Assembly (NCBI GenBank): GCA_018798825.1
Contig: CP076354.1
Span: 372,001-436,000 of the forward strand
Source: Ochrobactrum sp. BTU1
GTDB taxonomy: Bacteria > Pseudomonadota > Alphaproteobacteria > Rhizobiales > Rhizobiaceae
DNA length: 64,000 nt
Direction of reading: 5' to 3'
This document shows positions 9,044 through 17,916 of the stretch, one piece after another; within the stretch, counting starts at the first letter, position 1; the number at the start of each line of letters is the position of its first letter. Both the position numbers and the translations under genes were made by a program. The notes beneath the pieces were generated by a model that was given only the letters and a program-made list of their open reading frames with translations, was not told the DNA's origin and did no database searches.

Positions 9044-10279
9044 ATGTATGATCTTGCCGTGGCCTGGGACTGGCTGGGCTTCGCAGTGCGGTGGCTACAC
9101 GTCATCACCGCGATTGCGTGGATCGGCTCGTCTTTCTATTTCATCGCGCTGGACTTAGGACTTCGCCAGCGTCCGGGCTTGCCCGTCGGCGCTTATGGCG
9201 AAGAATGGCAGGTCCATGGTGGTGGCTTCTATCATATCCAGAAATATCTGGTTGCCCCCGCCGAGATGCCAGAGCATCTGACATGGTTCAAATGGGAATC
9301 CTACGCCACATGGCTGTCGGGCTTCACTTTGCTCTGCATCGTCTATTATGCGGGCGCCGATCTCTATCTGGTTGATCCGAATGTGCTCGATGTATCGGCG
9401 CCGACGGCAATCGCTATTTCGATCGCTTCGCTGGCGTTTGGCTGGATCGCCTATAACACCATCTGCAAGCTGATGCTCGGCAAGAGCGATACGCTTCTGA
9501 TGGTCATTCTCTACTGCATTCTGGTGGTGATGGCCTGGGGCTATACGCATCTGTTTACGGGTCGTGCAGCTTTCCTGCATCTGGGAGCTTTTACCGCGAC
9601 AATCATGTCTGCCAACGTGTTCATGGTCATCATTCCGAACCAGAAAATCGTGGTGGCCGATCTGATTGCCGGTCGCAAGCCAGATCCGAAATACGGCAAG
9701 ATCGCCAAGCAGCGCTCGACGCATAACAACTATCTGACGCTGCCGGTTCTGTTCTTGATGCTGTCGAACCACTATCCGCTGGCCTTCGGAACCGAATTCA
9801 ACTGGATCATCGCATCGCTGGTGTTCCTGATGGGTGTCACGATCCGCCACTGGTTCAACACCCAGCACGCTCGCAAGGGTAGCCCGACCTGGACATGGCT
9901 GGTGACGGTTATCCTGTTCATTATCATCATGTGGCTGTCGACCGTGCCGAAAATTCTGACCGGAGAGCCGGAAGAACAAAAGGTTTCATCGCTACAGCAG
10001 ACTTTCATCTCGGACCCGCACTTTGAAAAAGTGCGGGATACTGTTCTGGGACGTTGTGCGATGTGCCACGCCAAAGAGCCAGGTTGGGAAGGCATCATCG
10101 TGCCGCCAAAAGGTGTGGTTCTTGAAACAGATAAAGATATCGCGGCCCATGCGCGCGAAATCTATTTGCAGGCTGGACGTTCCCATGCCATGCCGCCTGC
10201 CAACGTCACCGGGGTAAGTAATGAGGAGCGCAAGCTGCTCGCTTCCTGGTATGAATCCGCGACTTCTGGAGCAAAATAA
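9044..10279 (+). CDS. puuD: Membrane urate oxidase PuuD with C-terminal cytochrome c domain
   Basis: This 411-residue protein has about eight or nine hydrophobic segments (residues about 10-315) of the PuuD/Urate_ox_N type, followed by a soluble c-type haem domain with C338-x-x-C341-H342 (CAMCH). The family oxidises urate to 5-hydroxyisourate and passes electrons to its own cytochrome rather than making hydrogen peroxide, so the step can feed respiration. GGGAG before 9044 supports the start. The gene is 2 nt from guaD and divergent from the LysR gene. No soluble uricase (UOX) is seen in the window, so this is the urate-consuming enzyme. Confidence 0.92.
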   Translation: MYDLAVAWDWLGFAVRWLHVITAIAWIGSSFYFIALDLGLRQRPGLPVGAYGEEWQVHGGGFYHIQKYLVAPAEMPEHLTWFKWESYATWLSGFTLLCIVYYAGADLYLVDPNVLDVSAPTAIAISIASLAFGWIAYNTICKLMLGKSDTLLMVILYCILVVMAWGYTHLFTGRAAFLHLGAFTATIMSANVFMVIIPNQKIVVADLIAGRKPDPKYGKIAKQRSTHNNYLTLPVLFLMLSNHYPLAFGTEFNWIIASLVFLMGVTIRHWFNTQHARKGSPTWTWLVTVILFIIIMWLSTVPKILTGEPEEQKVSSLQQTFISDPHFEKVRDTVLGRCAMCHAKEPGWEGIIVPPKGVVLETDKDIAAHAREIYLQAGRSHAMPPANVTGVSNEERKLLASWYESATSGAK

Positions 10280-10281
10280 CA

Positions 10282-11586
10282 ATGACCAAACTTCTCATCC
10301 GTGGCCGCGTGCTGACTTTTCGTGAAGAACCGCAGAGTCTGGATGATGCTCAATCCTATCGATATATCGAAGACGGTGCCGTGCTTGTCGAAAATGGCCG
10401 CATTGCGCGCCTGGGCGACTATGCCGATGTCAGCGCTGAAGCAGGCCATGACGTGCAAGTTGCCGACCATCGCCCGCATCTTATTCTGCCGGGTTTCATC
10501 GATACTCACATCCATTATCCGCAGACGCAGGTTGTCGCGTCCTATGCGGCCAATCTCCTTGAATGGCTCAACACCTATACATTCGTGGCAGAGCAGAAAT
10601 TCGCCGATGAGCAGCACGCGGAATTTATCGCTGAGCGCTTTCTGGACGAATTGATCCGCCATGGCACTACCACCGCCGTCGCTTATTGCTCGGTACACCC
10701 GCAGAGCGTCGATGCCTATTTCCGCGCGTCGCAGCATCGCAATATGCGTATGCTTGGCGGTAAGGTGATGATGGATCGCAATGCGCCGCCAGCACTCTGT
10801 GATACAGCTCAATCGGGATATGATGATAGCAAGCAGCTGATCGCCCGCTGGCATGGCAAAGATCGACTTGATTATGTGATCACGCCGCGTTTTGCGATCA
10901 CATCAACGCCTGAGCAGCTGGAAGCCAGTCAGGTTCTGGCACGCGAGCATCCTGAATGCTTCATCCAGACACATCTTTCGGAAAATCACGAAGAGATTGA
11001 GTTCACAAAATCGCTTTACCCGGATGCGCCTGATTATCTCGGCATTTATGAGCATTATGGTTTGTTGGGTAGCAAGACCTTGCTTGGCCATTCCATCCAT
11101 CTAGAAGAGCGCGAAGTGAAGGTGATGGCAGAGACCGGCTCGATTGCCGTCTTCTGCCCGACCTCAAACCTGTTTCTGGGTTCTGGCCTGTTCGACCGTG
11201 ATCGCCTTAAAGCATCGGGCGTACGTATGTCTGTTGCCACTGATGTCGGCGGCGGCACCAGCTTCTCGATGCTGCGCACGATGGATGAGGGCTACAAGGT
11301 ACTGCAATTGCGTGGAAGCCGCCTCAACCCTTTCCAGTCATTCTACATGATGACACTCGGCAACGCCCGCGCGCTGTCGATGGAAGACAAGATCGGCACG
11401 CTCGACGAGGGCACAGAAGCCGATATTGTGGTGCTGGATTCAGCTGCCACATCGCCGATGCGGCTGCGCATGGCCGCAGGCGCCACGCTCGAGCAGGAGT
11501 TATTCCTGTTGCAAACGGTTGGCGATGATCGCGCGATTGTCGAAACCTATGTGGCAGGCAAGCCGTTGAAGGCTGAGCTTTCTTAA
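10282..11586 (+). CDS. guaD: Guanine deaminase
   Basis: This 434-residue amidohydrolase has metal ligands H76 and H78 (DTHIHYPQ), the guanine-deaminase segment LLEWLNTYTFVAEQKF, THLSENHEEI, GHSIHLEERE and ATDVGGGTSFSM. It deaminates guanine to xanthine, the entry point to the xanthine dehydrogenase encoded upstream. It begins 2 nt after puuD and is almost certainly translated from the same transcript. A GC-rich stem-loop follows the stop. Length and motifs are typical of the family. Confidence 0.95.
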   Translation: MTKLLIRGRVLTFREEPQSLDDAQSYRYIEDGAVLVENGRIARLGDYADVSAEAGHDVQVADHRPHLILPGFIDTHIHYPQTQVVASYAANLLEWLNTYTFVAEQKFADEQHAEFIAERFLDELIRHGTTTAVAYCSVHPQSVDAYFRASQHRNMRMLGGKVMMDRNAPPALCDTAQSGYDDSKQLIARWHGKDRLDYVITPRFAITSTPEQLEASQVLAREHPECFIQTHLSENHEEIEFTKSLYPDAPDYLGIYEHYGLLGSKTLLGHSIHLEEREVKVMAETGSIAVFCPTSNLFLGSGLFDRDRLKASGVRMSVATDVGGGTSFSMLRTMDEGYKVLQLRGSRLNPFQSFYMMTLGNARALSMEDKIGTLDEGTEADIVVLDSAATSPMRLRMAAGATLEQELFLLQTVGDDRAIVETYVAGKPLKAELS

Positions 11587-11614
11587 AGAATCTCAGGAGG
11601 AGGGAGAGGGAGGG

Positions 11615-11640
11615 CCCGCGGCGGAGAAATCTGCTGCGGG
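11615..11640 (+). terminator. Terminator after puuD-guaD
   Basis: An 11-bp stem (11615-11625 with 11630-11640, including two G-T pairs) closes a GAAA tetraloop and is followed by TTCTTCTGCTTTT. It sits between the convergent guaD and IclR-family genes and should end guaD transcription. Confidence 0.7.
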
Positions 11641-11651
11641 TTCTTCTGCTT

Positions 11652-12470
11652 TTACAACTCTTCCGGTCGCTTGCCACCCATGGTGCGGGTCAGCTCATCG
11701 GCTGTCGAGCGGATCAGTGGACCGAGTTCGTCAAGCTTTTGTCGGGGCAGGCGCACCGCAGGTCCGGAGACAGAAATGCCAGCAATCGCTTCGCCATATT
11801 CGTTGAAAATGGGCGCCGCGATGCAGCACATGCCGAGCGTATGTTCTTCGTCGTCAATCGACCAGCCGCGCGTGCGGGTTGCCTGAATGTCTTTCAGCAA
11901 TGCCGGTAAGGTGTCGAGTGTGCGCTGCGTGAAATGTTCAAGCGTTCTGCCAGAGAGCGTGCGCGCGATTTCCGTGTCCGACCATGTGGACAAAACTGCC
12001 TTGCCGATACCCGAGGCGTGGATTGGACCGCGACGACCCGGGCGGAAGAAGGCGCGCATCGGCGCATGGCTTTCAATCTGCGAAATGAACACGACGTCAC
12101 CGCCGTCCTCAATGCCGATATTCGCGGTTTCGCCGCTCGTTTCCATCAATGATTTAAGATAAGGCCGCGCCAGCGTGCCGAGCTTTCGGAAGCGGCGAAA
12201 AGCGTTGCCAATCTCGAAAGCCTTGACGCCAATGGTCCAGTCACCGGTTTCCACATCATGCGAAACCATGCCGTGATTGGCGAGCGATGAGAGAAGCCGA
12301 TGAACGGTCGAAGGAGCCATGCCACTGGCATCGGCGAGGTCGGTTAATGTCGAGCCGTCATTCTCGGCAATGAGCGCCAGAAGCCTGAGACTGCGATCTA
12401 AAACCTGAACGGATGAGGGCACGGCATTCTCCGCTGCCTTGCGGCCACGCTTTGCTTTTGCCTGTTCCAT
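11652..12470 (-). CDS. IclR-family transcriptional regulator, probable glyoxylate-pathway repressor
   Basis: This 272-residue protein has an IclR-type winged helix-turn-helix (about 20-80, with LTDLADASGMAPSTVHRLL) and a C-terminal IclR effector domain ending with a conserved ISGPAVRLP-type segment. The start at 12470 follows GGAGGCGGC; an upstream in-frame ATG at 12572 lacks a good site. It is divergent from the gcl-hyi-glxR-glycerate kinase operon, the same arrangement as AllR-type regulators of glyoxylate carboligase, which respond to glyoxylate or allantoin. Control of gcl is therefore likely, but inferred. Confidence 0.88.
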   Translation of the reverse strand: MEQAKAKRGRKAAENAVPSSVQVLDRSLRLLALIAENDGSTLTDLADASGMAPSTVHRLLSSLANHGMVSHDVETGDWTIGVKAFEIGNAFRRFRKLGTLARPYLKSLMETSGETANIGIEDGGDVVFISQIESHAPMRAFFRPGRRGPIHASGIGKAVLSTWSDTEIARTLSGRTLEHFTQRTLDTLPALLKDIQATRTRGWSIDDEEHTLGMCCIAAPIFNEYGEAIAGISVSGPAVRLPRQKLDELGPLIRSTADELTRTMGGKRPEEL

Positions 12471-12565
12471 ATGCCGCCTCCGATTCCCTGTTCTTTCATC
12501 ACTACCCCATGATCGTAATCTCGGGAAGTGCGCGGCGATTATCTCCATTCCGTTGAAAATCTTTA

Positions 12566-12592
12566 TTTCCATATAATGGTATGAATTTCCAT
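12566..12592. promoter_or_regulatory. TTTCCAT direct repeats, candidate IclR operator
   Basis: TTTCCAT occurs at 12566-12572 and 12586-12592, exactly 20 bp apart, and the first copy runs into CCAT-ATA-ATGG, a small dyad. The sequence resembles the TGGAAAT/ATTTCCA half-sites of IclR-family operators and lies in the divergent IclR/gcl spacer. Binding is inferred. Confidence 0.4.
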
Positions 12593-12645
12593 TTTTATAG
12601 AATAACTTTTAATTATGGATTAGCTTTCCGCTGGAGGAGATTAAC

Positions 12646-14430
12646 ATGGCCAGAATGCGTGCAGTCGATGCAGCCGTACTTGTGCTGGAAAAAGAAGGGA
12701 TCAATTGCGCATTCGGTGTGCCGGGCGCTGCGATCAACCCATTTTATTCGGCCATGAAGGCACGGGGTTCCATCCGTCACATTCTTGCGCGACACGTTGA
12801 AGGCGCTTCGCACATGGCGGAAGGCTACACCCGCGCAAAGCATGGCAATATAGGCCTGTGCATCGGAACGTCCGGCCCGGCTGGTACAGACATGATTACC
12901 GGCCTTTATTCGGCCTCTGCCGATTCAATTCCAATCCTCTGCGTTACAGGCCAAGCCCCCCGCGCGCGTCTCGACAAAGAGGATTTTCAGGCAGTCGATA
13001 TTGCCAAGATCGCGGCCCCCGTTACCAAATGGGCGGTCACGGTTATGGAGCCAGCACTGGTGCCTTTTGTTTTCCAGAAGGCTTTTCATATCATGAAGTC
13101 GGGTCGTCCCGGCCCGGTGCTGATCGATCTGCCGATCGATGTCCAGCTCGCCGAAATCGAGTTTGACATCGATACCTATCAGCCGATGGAAGCATATAAG
13201 CCCTCAGCCACCCGCGCACAGGCCGAAAAGGCCATCGCGATGTTGAACGACGCGGAACATCCGTTAATCGTTGCAGGCGGCGGCATCATCAACGCCGATG
13301 CTTCCGATCTTCTGGTTGAATTTGCTGAAATCACCGGCATTCCGGTTATCCCGACCCTGATGGGCTGGGGCGTCATCCCTGATGACCACCGCCTGATGGC
13401 GGGCATGTGCGGCCTTCAAACCTCGCATCGTTATGGCAATGCAACGCTACTGGCCTCCGACATGGTGATCGGCATCGGAAACCGCTGGGCAAACCGTCAT
13501 ACCGGCAATGTCGATACCTATAAAAAGGATCGCAAATTTATCCATGTCGATATCGAACCAACCCAGATCGGCCGCGTTTTCGCACCGGATTTCGGGATTG
13601 TTTCGGATGCTGGCAAAGCCCTGAAACTGCTGCTGGATGTCGCCACCGAATGGAAGTCCGCAGGCAAACTGCGTGACTGGTCAGGCTGGGCGCAGGAATG
13701 TGGTGAGCGCAAGAAAACCATGTTGCGCAAGACGCATTTCGATCAGACGCCACTAAAGCCGCAGCGTGTTTATGAGGAAATGAACAAGGCATTTGGCCGC
13801 GACACTTGTTATGTCACGACCATTGGTCTGAGCCAGATTGCCGGCGCGCAGTTCCTGCATGTTTATCGCCCACGCAACTGGATCAATTGTGGTCAGGCAG
13901 GCCCCTTGGGCTGGACATTGCCAGCAGCACTCGGGGTTCGCGCGGCCGACCCTGATCGTCCGATTGTTGCACTATCCGGCGATTATGATTTCCAGTTCAT
14001 GATTGAGGAACTGGCGGTCGGCGCACAGCACAAGCTGCCTTACATTCATGTCGTCGTGAACAATTCCTATCTCGGCCTGATCCGTCAGGCGCAGCGCGGC
14101 TTTAATATGGATTTCGAGGTCAGTCTTGCCTTCGATAACATCAATGCATCGGGTGATGCGGAAAAGGGTTACGGCGTCGATCATGTAGCGGTTGCCGAAG
14201 GCCTCGGCTGTAAGGCGATCCGCGTTCGAAGCCCGAACCAGTTCGCGGAAGGGTTCGAACAGGCAAAGGCGCTGATGGAAGAGCATCAGGTGCCGGTCGT
14301 TCTCGAGTTCATCCTTGAGCGTGTCACCAATATTTCCATGGGCGCCGATATCGATCAGGTGGTCGAGTTCGAAGAACTGGCCGAGCGTGGCGAAGATGCG
14401 CCAACGGCGATTGCCATGCTGCTGGATTAA
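12646..14430 (+). CDS. gcl: Glyoxylate carboligase (tartronate-semialdehyde synthase)
   Basis: This 594-residue thiamine-diphosphate enzyme has Val at position 51 ([13 protein letters not shown]) where nearly all relatives have the catalytic Glu. That substitution is the known signature of glyoxylate carboligase. The cofactor motif [11 protein letters not shown] with a later [12 protein letters not shown] is intact. It condenses two glyoxylates to tartronate semialdehyde and CO2. GGAGGAG before the ATG supports the start. It heads an operon for glyoxylate assimilation, linked by neighbourhood to glyoxylate produced in purine breakdown. Confidence 0.96.
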   Translation: MARMRAVDAAVLVLEKEGINCAFGVPGAAINPFYSAMKARGSIRHILARHVEGASHMAEGYTRAKHGNIGLCIGTSGPAGTDMITGLYSASADSIPILCVTGQAPRARLDKEDFQAVDIAKIAAPVTKWAVTVMEPALVPFVFQKAFHIMKSGRPGPVLIDLPIDVQLAEIEFDIDTYQPMEAYKPSATRAQAEKAIAMLNDAEHPLIVAGGGIINADASDLLVEFAEITGIPVIPTLMGWGVIPDDHRLMAGMCGLQTSHRYGNATLLASDMVIGIGNRWANRHTGNVDTYKKDRKFIHVDIEPTQIGRVFAPDFGIVSDAGKALKLLLDVATEWKSAGKLRDWSGWAQECGERKKTMLRKTHFDQTPLKPQRVYEEMNKAFGRDTCYVTTIGLSQIAGAQFLHVYRPRNWINCGQAGPLGWTLPAALGVRAADPDRPIVALSGDYDFQFMIEELAVGAQHKLPYIHVVVNNSYLGLIRQAQRGFNMDFEVSLAFDNINASGDAEKGYGVDHVAVAEGLGCKAIRVRSPNQFAEGFEQAKALMEEHQVPVVLEFILERVTNISMGADIDQVVEFEELAERGEDAPTAIAMLLD

Positions 14431-14436
14431 AAATGA

Positions 14437-14480
14437 GCAATTGCAGGAAAACTGTGAAGCGGTTTTCCGTTTGCAATTGC
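14437..14480. repeat. Intergenic palindrome in the gcl-hyi spacer
   Basis: GCAATTGC (14437-14444) and GCAATTGC (14473-14480) flank GGAAAAC (14446-14452) and GTTTTCC (14462-14468), giving a nested hairpin. The core resembles the GAAAACC-GTTTCACA-TTTTC core of the palindrome at 16313-16355, so it may be a variant of the same dispersed family. It lies in the 73-nt spacer before the hyi ribosome-binding site. Confidence 0.5.
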
Positions 14481-14503
14481 GTAGAAAAATAGAGGAGGCG
14501 GAA

Positions 14504-15298
14504 ATGCCAAGATTTGCAGCCAATCTCACCATGCTTTTCAACGAAGTGCCGTTTATGGATCGCTTCGCTCTGGCCGCCAAAGCCGGTTTCACAGGGGTGG
14601 AATATCTCTTCCCCTATGACTTCAATCGCCATGAGCTGAAAGCCGCACTCGCCAAGCACAATCTGGCACAGGTGTTGCACAATCTGCCTGCGGGCAACTG
14701 GGGTGGGGGCGAGCGCGGTATCGCGGTTCTGCCGGATCGTATCGATGAATTCCGCCGCGGCGTCGCCGACGCGATTGACTATGCGACAGCGCTTAACTGT
14801 TCGCAGGTCAATTGCCTTGCAGGCATTGCCCCTCAAGGCGTTGACCCGGATGTGTTACGCGCAACCTTCGTCAGCAATCTCAGGCTTGCTGCAAAGGAAC
14901 TTGGCAAGCACGGCATTCGCCTGCTGATCGAGCCGATCAATCACTATGATATTCCGGGCTTTTATCTCAATACGGTCGAACAGGCGGTGTCGATCATCGA
15001 TGAGGTGGGCAGCAACAATCTGTTCATTCAATATGATCTTTATCACCAGCAGCGCACGCGTGGCGAACTGATTGCCACTTATGAACGCTACAAGCCGCTG
15101 ATTGCCCACGTTCAGCTAGCCGATAATCCGGGCCGCAACGAACCGGGCACCGGCGAAATCAACTATCCATATGTGTTCGAAGCGTTGAAAAATGCTGGCT
15201 ACAAGGGCTGGATCGGTTGCGAATATAAGCCAAAGACAACCACCGAGGAAGGACTTGGCTGGTTCAAACAGGATGAAGCCGAACGGCTTACCGCATAG
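14504..15298 (+). CDS. hyi: Hydroxypyruvate isomerase
   Basis: This 264-residue TIM-barrel protein is of the Hyi/xylose-isomerase-like family, with VNCLAGIAPQG, LIEPINHYDIPGFYLNT, QYDLYHQQRTRGEL and HVQLADNPGRNEPGTGEINY containing the acidic and histidine metal ligands. It interconverts hydroxypyruvate and tartronate semialdehyde. The start at 14504 is preceded by GAGGAGG; the frame upstream overlaps gcl. It is located between gcl and glxR, as in allantoin and glyoxylate operons of other bacteria. Confidence 0.92.
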   Translation: MPRFAANLTMLFNEVPFMDRFALAAKAGFTGVEYLFPYDFNRHELKAALAKHNLAQVLHNLPAGNWGGGERGIAVLPDRIDEFRRGVADAIDYATALNCSQVNCLAGIAPQGVDPDVLRATFVSNLRLAAKELGKHGIRLLIEPINHYDIPGFYLNTVEQAVSIIDEVGSNNLFIQYDLYHQQRTRGELIATYERYKPLIAHVQLADNPGRNEPGTGEINYPYVFEALKNAGYKGWIGCEYKPKTTTEEGLGWFKQDEAERLTA

Positions 15299-15309
15299 GG
15301 GGAACGGTT

Positions 15310-16194
15310 ATGACAAATATAGGTTTTATCGGGCTTGGCATCATGGGCAAGCCAATGGCGCAGCATTTGCAAAATGCAGGCCATCAGCTCTTTACTTCAA
15401 AGCACACACAACCGCCGCACAAGGATTTGCTCGATGCAGGGCTGAGCGTTCTTGAAACGCCAAAGGCAGTCGCAGCCGAATGCGAGACAATCATTCTCAT
15501 GTTGCCGGATACGCCACAGGTAGCGGACGTTCTGTTTAGCGAAAATGGCGTTGCCGAAGGTTTGGGCAAAGGCAAGACGCTGATCGATATGAGTTCGATT
15601 TCGCCGATTGAAACCAAGGAGTTTGCAAAGAAAGTCCGCGCAACCGGTGCCGAATATATCGATGCGCCAGTATCGGGCGGCGAGGTTGGCGCGAAGAATG
15701 CCAGCCTTTCCATCATGGCAGGCGGTGCGCAGGATGCTTTTGACAAGGCGCTGCCACTGTTGAAACTCATGGGCAAAAACATCACGCTTGTTGGTGATTG
15801 CGGCGACGGCCAGACAACCAAGGTCGCCAATCAGATTATTGTCGCGCTGAATATTGAAGCCGTAGCCGAAGCGCTGGTCTTCGCGTCCAAAGCGGGGGCT
15901 GATCCAGCCAAGGTGCGAGAGGCACTGATGGGTGGGTTCGCGTCATCGCGCATTCTGGAGGTGCATGGCGAACGCATGATCAAGCGCACATTCGATCCGG
16001 GTTTCCGAATTTCGCTGCACCAGAAGGATTTGAACCTTGCATTGCAGGGCGCAAAGGCTCTCGGCGTTTCGCTTCCTAACACCGCAACCGCTCAGGAATT
16101 GTTCAATTCCTGTGCAGCACATGGCGATGATGGTCTCGATCATTCGGGACTGGTGCGCGCGCTGGAGCGCATGGCGAACCATGATGTTGCCTAG
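15310..16194 (+). CDS. glxR: 2-hydroxy-3-oxopropionate (tartronate semialdehyde) reductase
   Basis: This 294-residue beta-hydroxyacid dehydrogenase has an N-terminal NAD(P)-binding motif (IGFIGLGIMGKPMAQHL), the substrate loop DAPVSGGEVGAKNASLS and the catalytic Lys171 in GDGQTTKVANQIIVALN. It reduces tartronate semialdehyde to D-glycerate. Family members also act on 3-hydroxyisobutyrate and similar acids, but location after gcl and hyi and before a glycerate kinase makes the glyoxylate-pathway role very likely. It starts 11 nt after hyi. Confidence 0.93.
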   Translation: MTNIGFIGLGIMGKPMAQHLQNAGHQLFTSKHTQPPHKDLLDAGLSVLETPKAVAAECETIILMLPDTPQVADVLFSENGVAEGLGKGKTLIDMSSISPIETKEFAKKVRATGAEYIDAPVSGGEVGAKNASLSIMAGGAQDAFDKALPLLKLMGKNITLVGDCGDGQTTKVANQIIVALNIEAVAEALVFASKAGADPAKVREALMGGFASSRILEVHGERMIKRTFDPGFRISLHQKDLNLALQGAKALGVSLPNTATAQELFNSCAAHGDDGLDHSGLVRALERMANHDVA

Positions 16195-16312
16195 TCCCCA
16201 AGTTTGATTTCTCTGGAGGGGAGAGGGTGGAGCTGGTTATCTGGAGGGAGATGGCCGGCTCCATTGCTTTTATATGCGCAGCACGAAATAGTGCTGCTTA
16301 TCGCTTTCTTAC

Positions 16313-16355
16313 GCGCATCTTATCCGAAAACCGTTTCACACTTTTCGGGATGCGC
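16313..16355. repeat. Dispersed palindromic repeat, copy in the glxR-glycerate kinase spacer
   Basis: GCGCATC (16313-16319) pairs with GATGCGC (16349-16355), and TCCGAAAA with TTTTCGGGA, in a 43-bp palindrome. Its reverse complement is nearly identical to the element at 44480-44522 and related to that at 22396-22434. Such CGCATCCCGAAAA palindromes are common between genes in Rhizobiales. Confidence 0.7.
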
Positions 16356-16386
16356 TCTAAAAACAATAATCAATGTCGGGAATCTC

Positions 16387-17682
16387 ATGACTGCTATCAC
16401 CGATCCGAAGAAGTTTCTGACCAGTCTGTTCGATGCAGCGGTTGCGGCTGCTGATCCCGAACTGGTTATCCGCGCCAATCTGCCTGCCAAGCCCAAGGGC
16501 CGGACGATTGTGATTGGTGCAGGCAAAGGGTCGGCACAGATGGCAGCCGCTTTCGAACGCGCATGGGCAGAGCGGCATGAGGGCGAGGACGCACCAATCG
16601 AAGGCATTGTCGTCACGCGCTATGGCTATGGCGCACCTTGCAAAACTATCGAGATCATTGAAGCATCGCACCCGGTTCCGGATGATGCCGGGCTTGCGGC
16701 CTCAAAACGGCTGTTCGATGCTGTGTCCAACCTCACCGAAGATGATCTTGTTGTGGCGCTTATTTCTGGTGGTGGTTCTGCTTTGCTGCCATCGCCGCCT
16801 GAAGGTCTGACGCTCGCCGACGAAATTGCGGTCAACAAAGCTTTGCTTGCTTCTGGTGCGCCAATTTCGGCCATGAATGCGGTGCGAAAACATCTGTCGA
16901 CCATTAAAGGCGGGAGGCTGGCAGCGCACGCACATCCGGCAAAAGTCTTCTCGCTGGTGGTTTCCGATATTCCCGGCGACAATCCTGCCTTTGTCGCTTC
17001 CGGTCCGACCGTGCCTGATGCAACGTCTCGCGATGACGCGCTGAAAATTATCGAACGTTACAAGCTTGAACTTCCCGATGCCGTGCTCGCGCATATCAAA
17101 AGCGAGAAGGCTCATGCACCGAAGCCCGACGACAAGATCTTTGCCGATAACGAAGTGCGGGTGATTGCGTCCGCTGCTGTTTCGCTGGAAGCAGCCGTCA
17201 AAGAAGCCGAGCGTCATGGGGTCGAGGCGGTAATCCTGTCCGATTCAATGGAAGGTGAAGCACGCGAAGTAGCGCATGTTCATGCAGCGATCGCGCGTGA
17301 AGTGGCGGATCGTGATCGCCCGTTCAAAAAACCGATTGTGCTGCTTTCCGGTGGCGAGACTACTGTGACCATCCGCGCCAAAGGCGGCAAGGGTGGCCGC
17401 AACAGCGAGTTTCTGCTGTCCTTTGCGCTTGATATTGATGGCTATGCAAATATTTACGCACTGGCGGCTGATACGGATGGCATCGATGGTTCGGAAGACA
17501 ATGCAGGCGCGTTTGCAGATGGCACGACCGTTTCGCGGCTGCAAAAGGCTGGTGAAGATGGCGCGGCGCGGCTTAACGCCAATGATGCATGGAGCGCATT
17601 TGATGCAATCGGCGATCTGTTCATGCCGGGGCCAACCGGCACCAATGTCAACGATCTCAGAGCTATTTTGATAACGGGCTAG
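16387..17682 (+). CDS. Glycerate kinase, MOFRL family (TtuD/GckA type)
   Basis: This 431-residue protein has IGAGKGSAQMAAAFE near the N-terminus, ISGGGSALLPSPPEG, the glycine-rich LSGGETTVTIRAKGGKGG and the MOFRL-type AADTDGIDGSEDNAGAF. The family phosphorylates D-glycerate, usually to 2-phosphoglycerate, thus joining the glyoxylate route to lower glycolysis. The ATG at 16387 follows GGGAAT and gives the usual family length; the longer reading from 16204 would run through a palindromic repeat. It is the last gene of the gcl operon. Confidence 0.9.
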   Translation: MTAITDPKKFLTSLFDAAVAAADPELVIRANLPAKPKGRTIVIGAGKGSAQMAAAFERAWAERHEGEDAPIEGIVVTRYGYGAPCKTIEIIEASHPVPDDAGLAASKRLFDAVSNLTEDDLVVALISGGGSALLPSPPEGLTLADEIAVNKALLASGAPISAMNAVRKHLSTIKGGRLAAHAHPAKVFSLVVSDIPGDNPAFVASGPTVPDATSRDDALKIIERYKLELPDAVLAHIKSEKAHAPKPDDKIFADNEVRVIASAAVSLEAAVKEAERHGVEAVILSDSMEGEAREVAHVHAAIAREVADRDRPFKKPIVLLSGGETTVTIRAKGGKGGRNSEFLLSFALDIDGYANIYALAADTDGIDGSEDNAGAFADGTTVSRLQKAGEDGAARLNANDAWSAFDAIGDLFMPGPTGTNVNDLRAILITG

Positions 17683-17710
17683 CGCTCAAGCAAAGGGGAA
17701 GGGGTGTTAA

Positions 17711-17759
17711 GTTATAACGACTCATAATCCGCAATCGCGATTCTGTTATAACGATTCAT
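17711..17759. repeat. Pair of 15-bp direct repeats beside the ccoS stop
   Basis: GTTATAACGA-C/T-TCAT occurs at 17711-17725 and 17745-17759 with one difference. The second copy overlaps the last codons of ccoS. The function, if any, is unknown; it may be a small local duplication. Confidence 0.45.
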
Positions 17760-17916
17760 CCTTCTTTGCGGGAAAGCGGTCGTCATCGATCAGAATGCGG
17801 TTGGCGGCGCCGTCGAGGTCGTCATACTGACCATTTTTCAGCGACCATAGAAAGCCTGCGAGGCCTAGAACACCCAGGCCAAGCGCAATAGGAATCAGGA
17901 AAAGCAGTCCGCTCAT
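17746..17916 (-). CDS. ccoS: CcoS/FixS, cbb3 oxidase assembly peptide
   Basis: This 56-residue protein begins MSGLLFLIPIALGLG, has one membrane segment (about residues 3-25), and then the family-typical FLWSLKNGQYDDLDG and an acidic stretch ILIDDDRFP. CcoS is needed to insert haem and copper into cbb3 oxidase. The start codon overlaps the ccoI stop by four bases (ATGA), so translation is coupled. It is the promoter-distal member of ccoGHIS. Confidence 0.9.
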   Translation of the reverse strand: MSGLLFLIPIALGLGVLGLAGFLWSLKNGQYDDLDGAANRILIDDDRFPAKKDESL

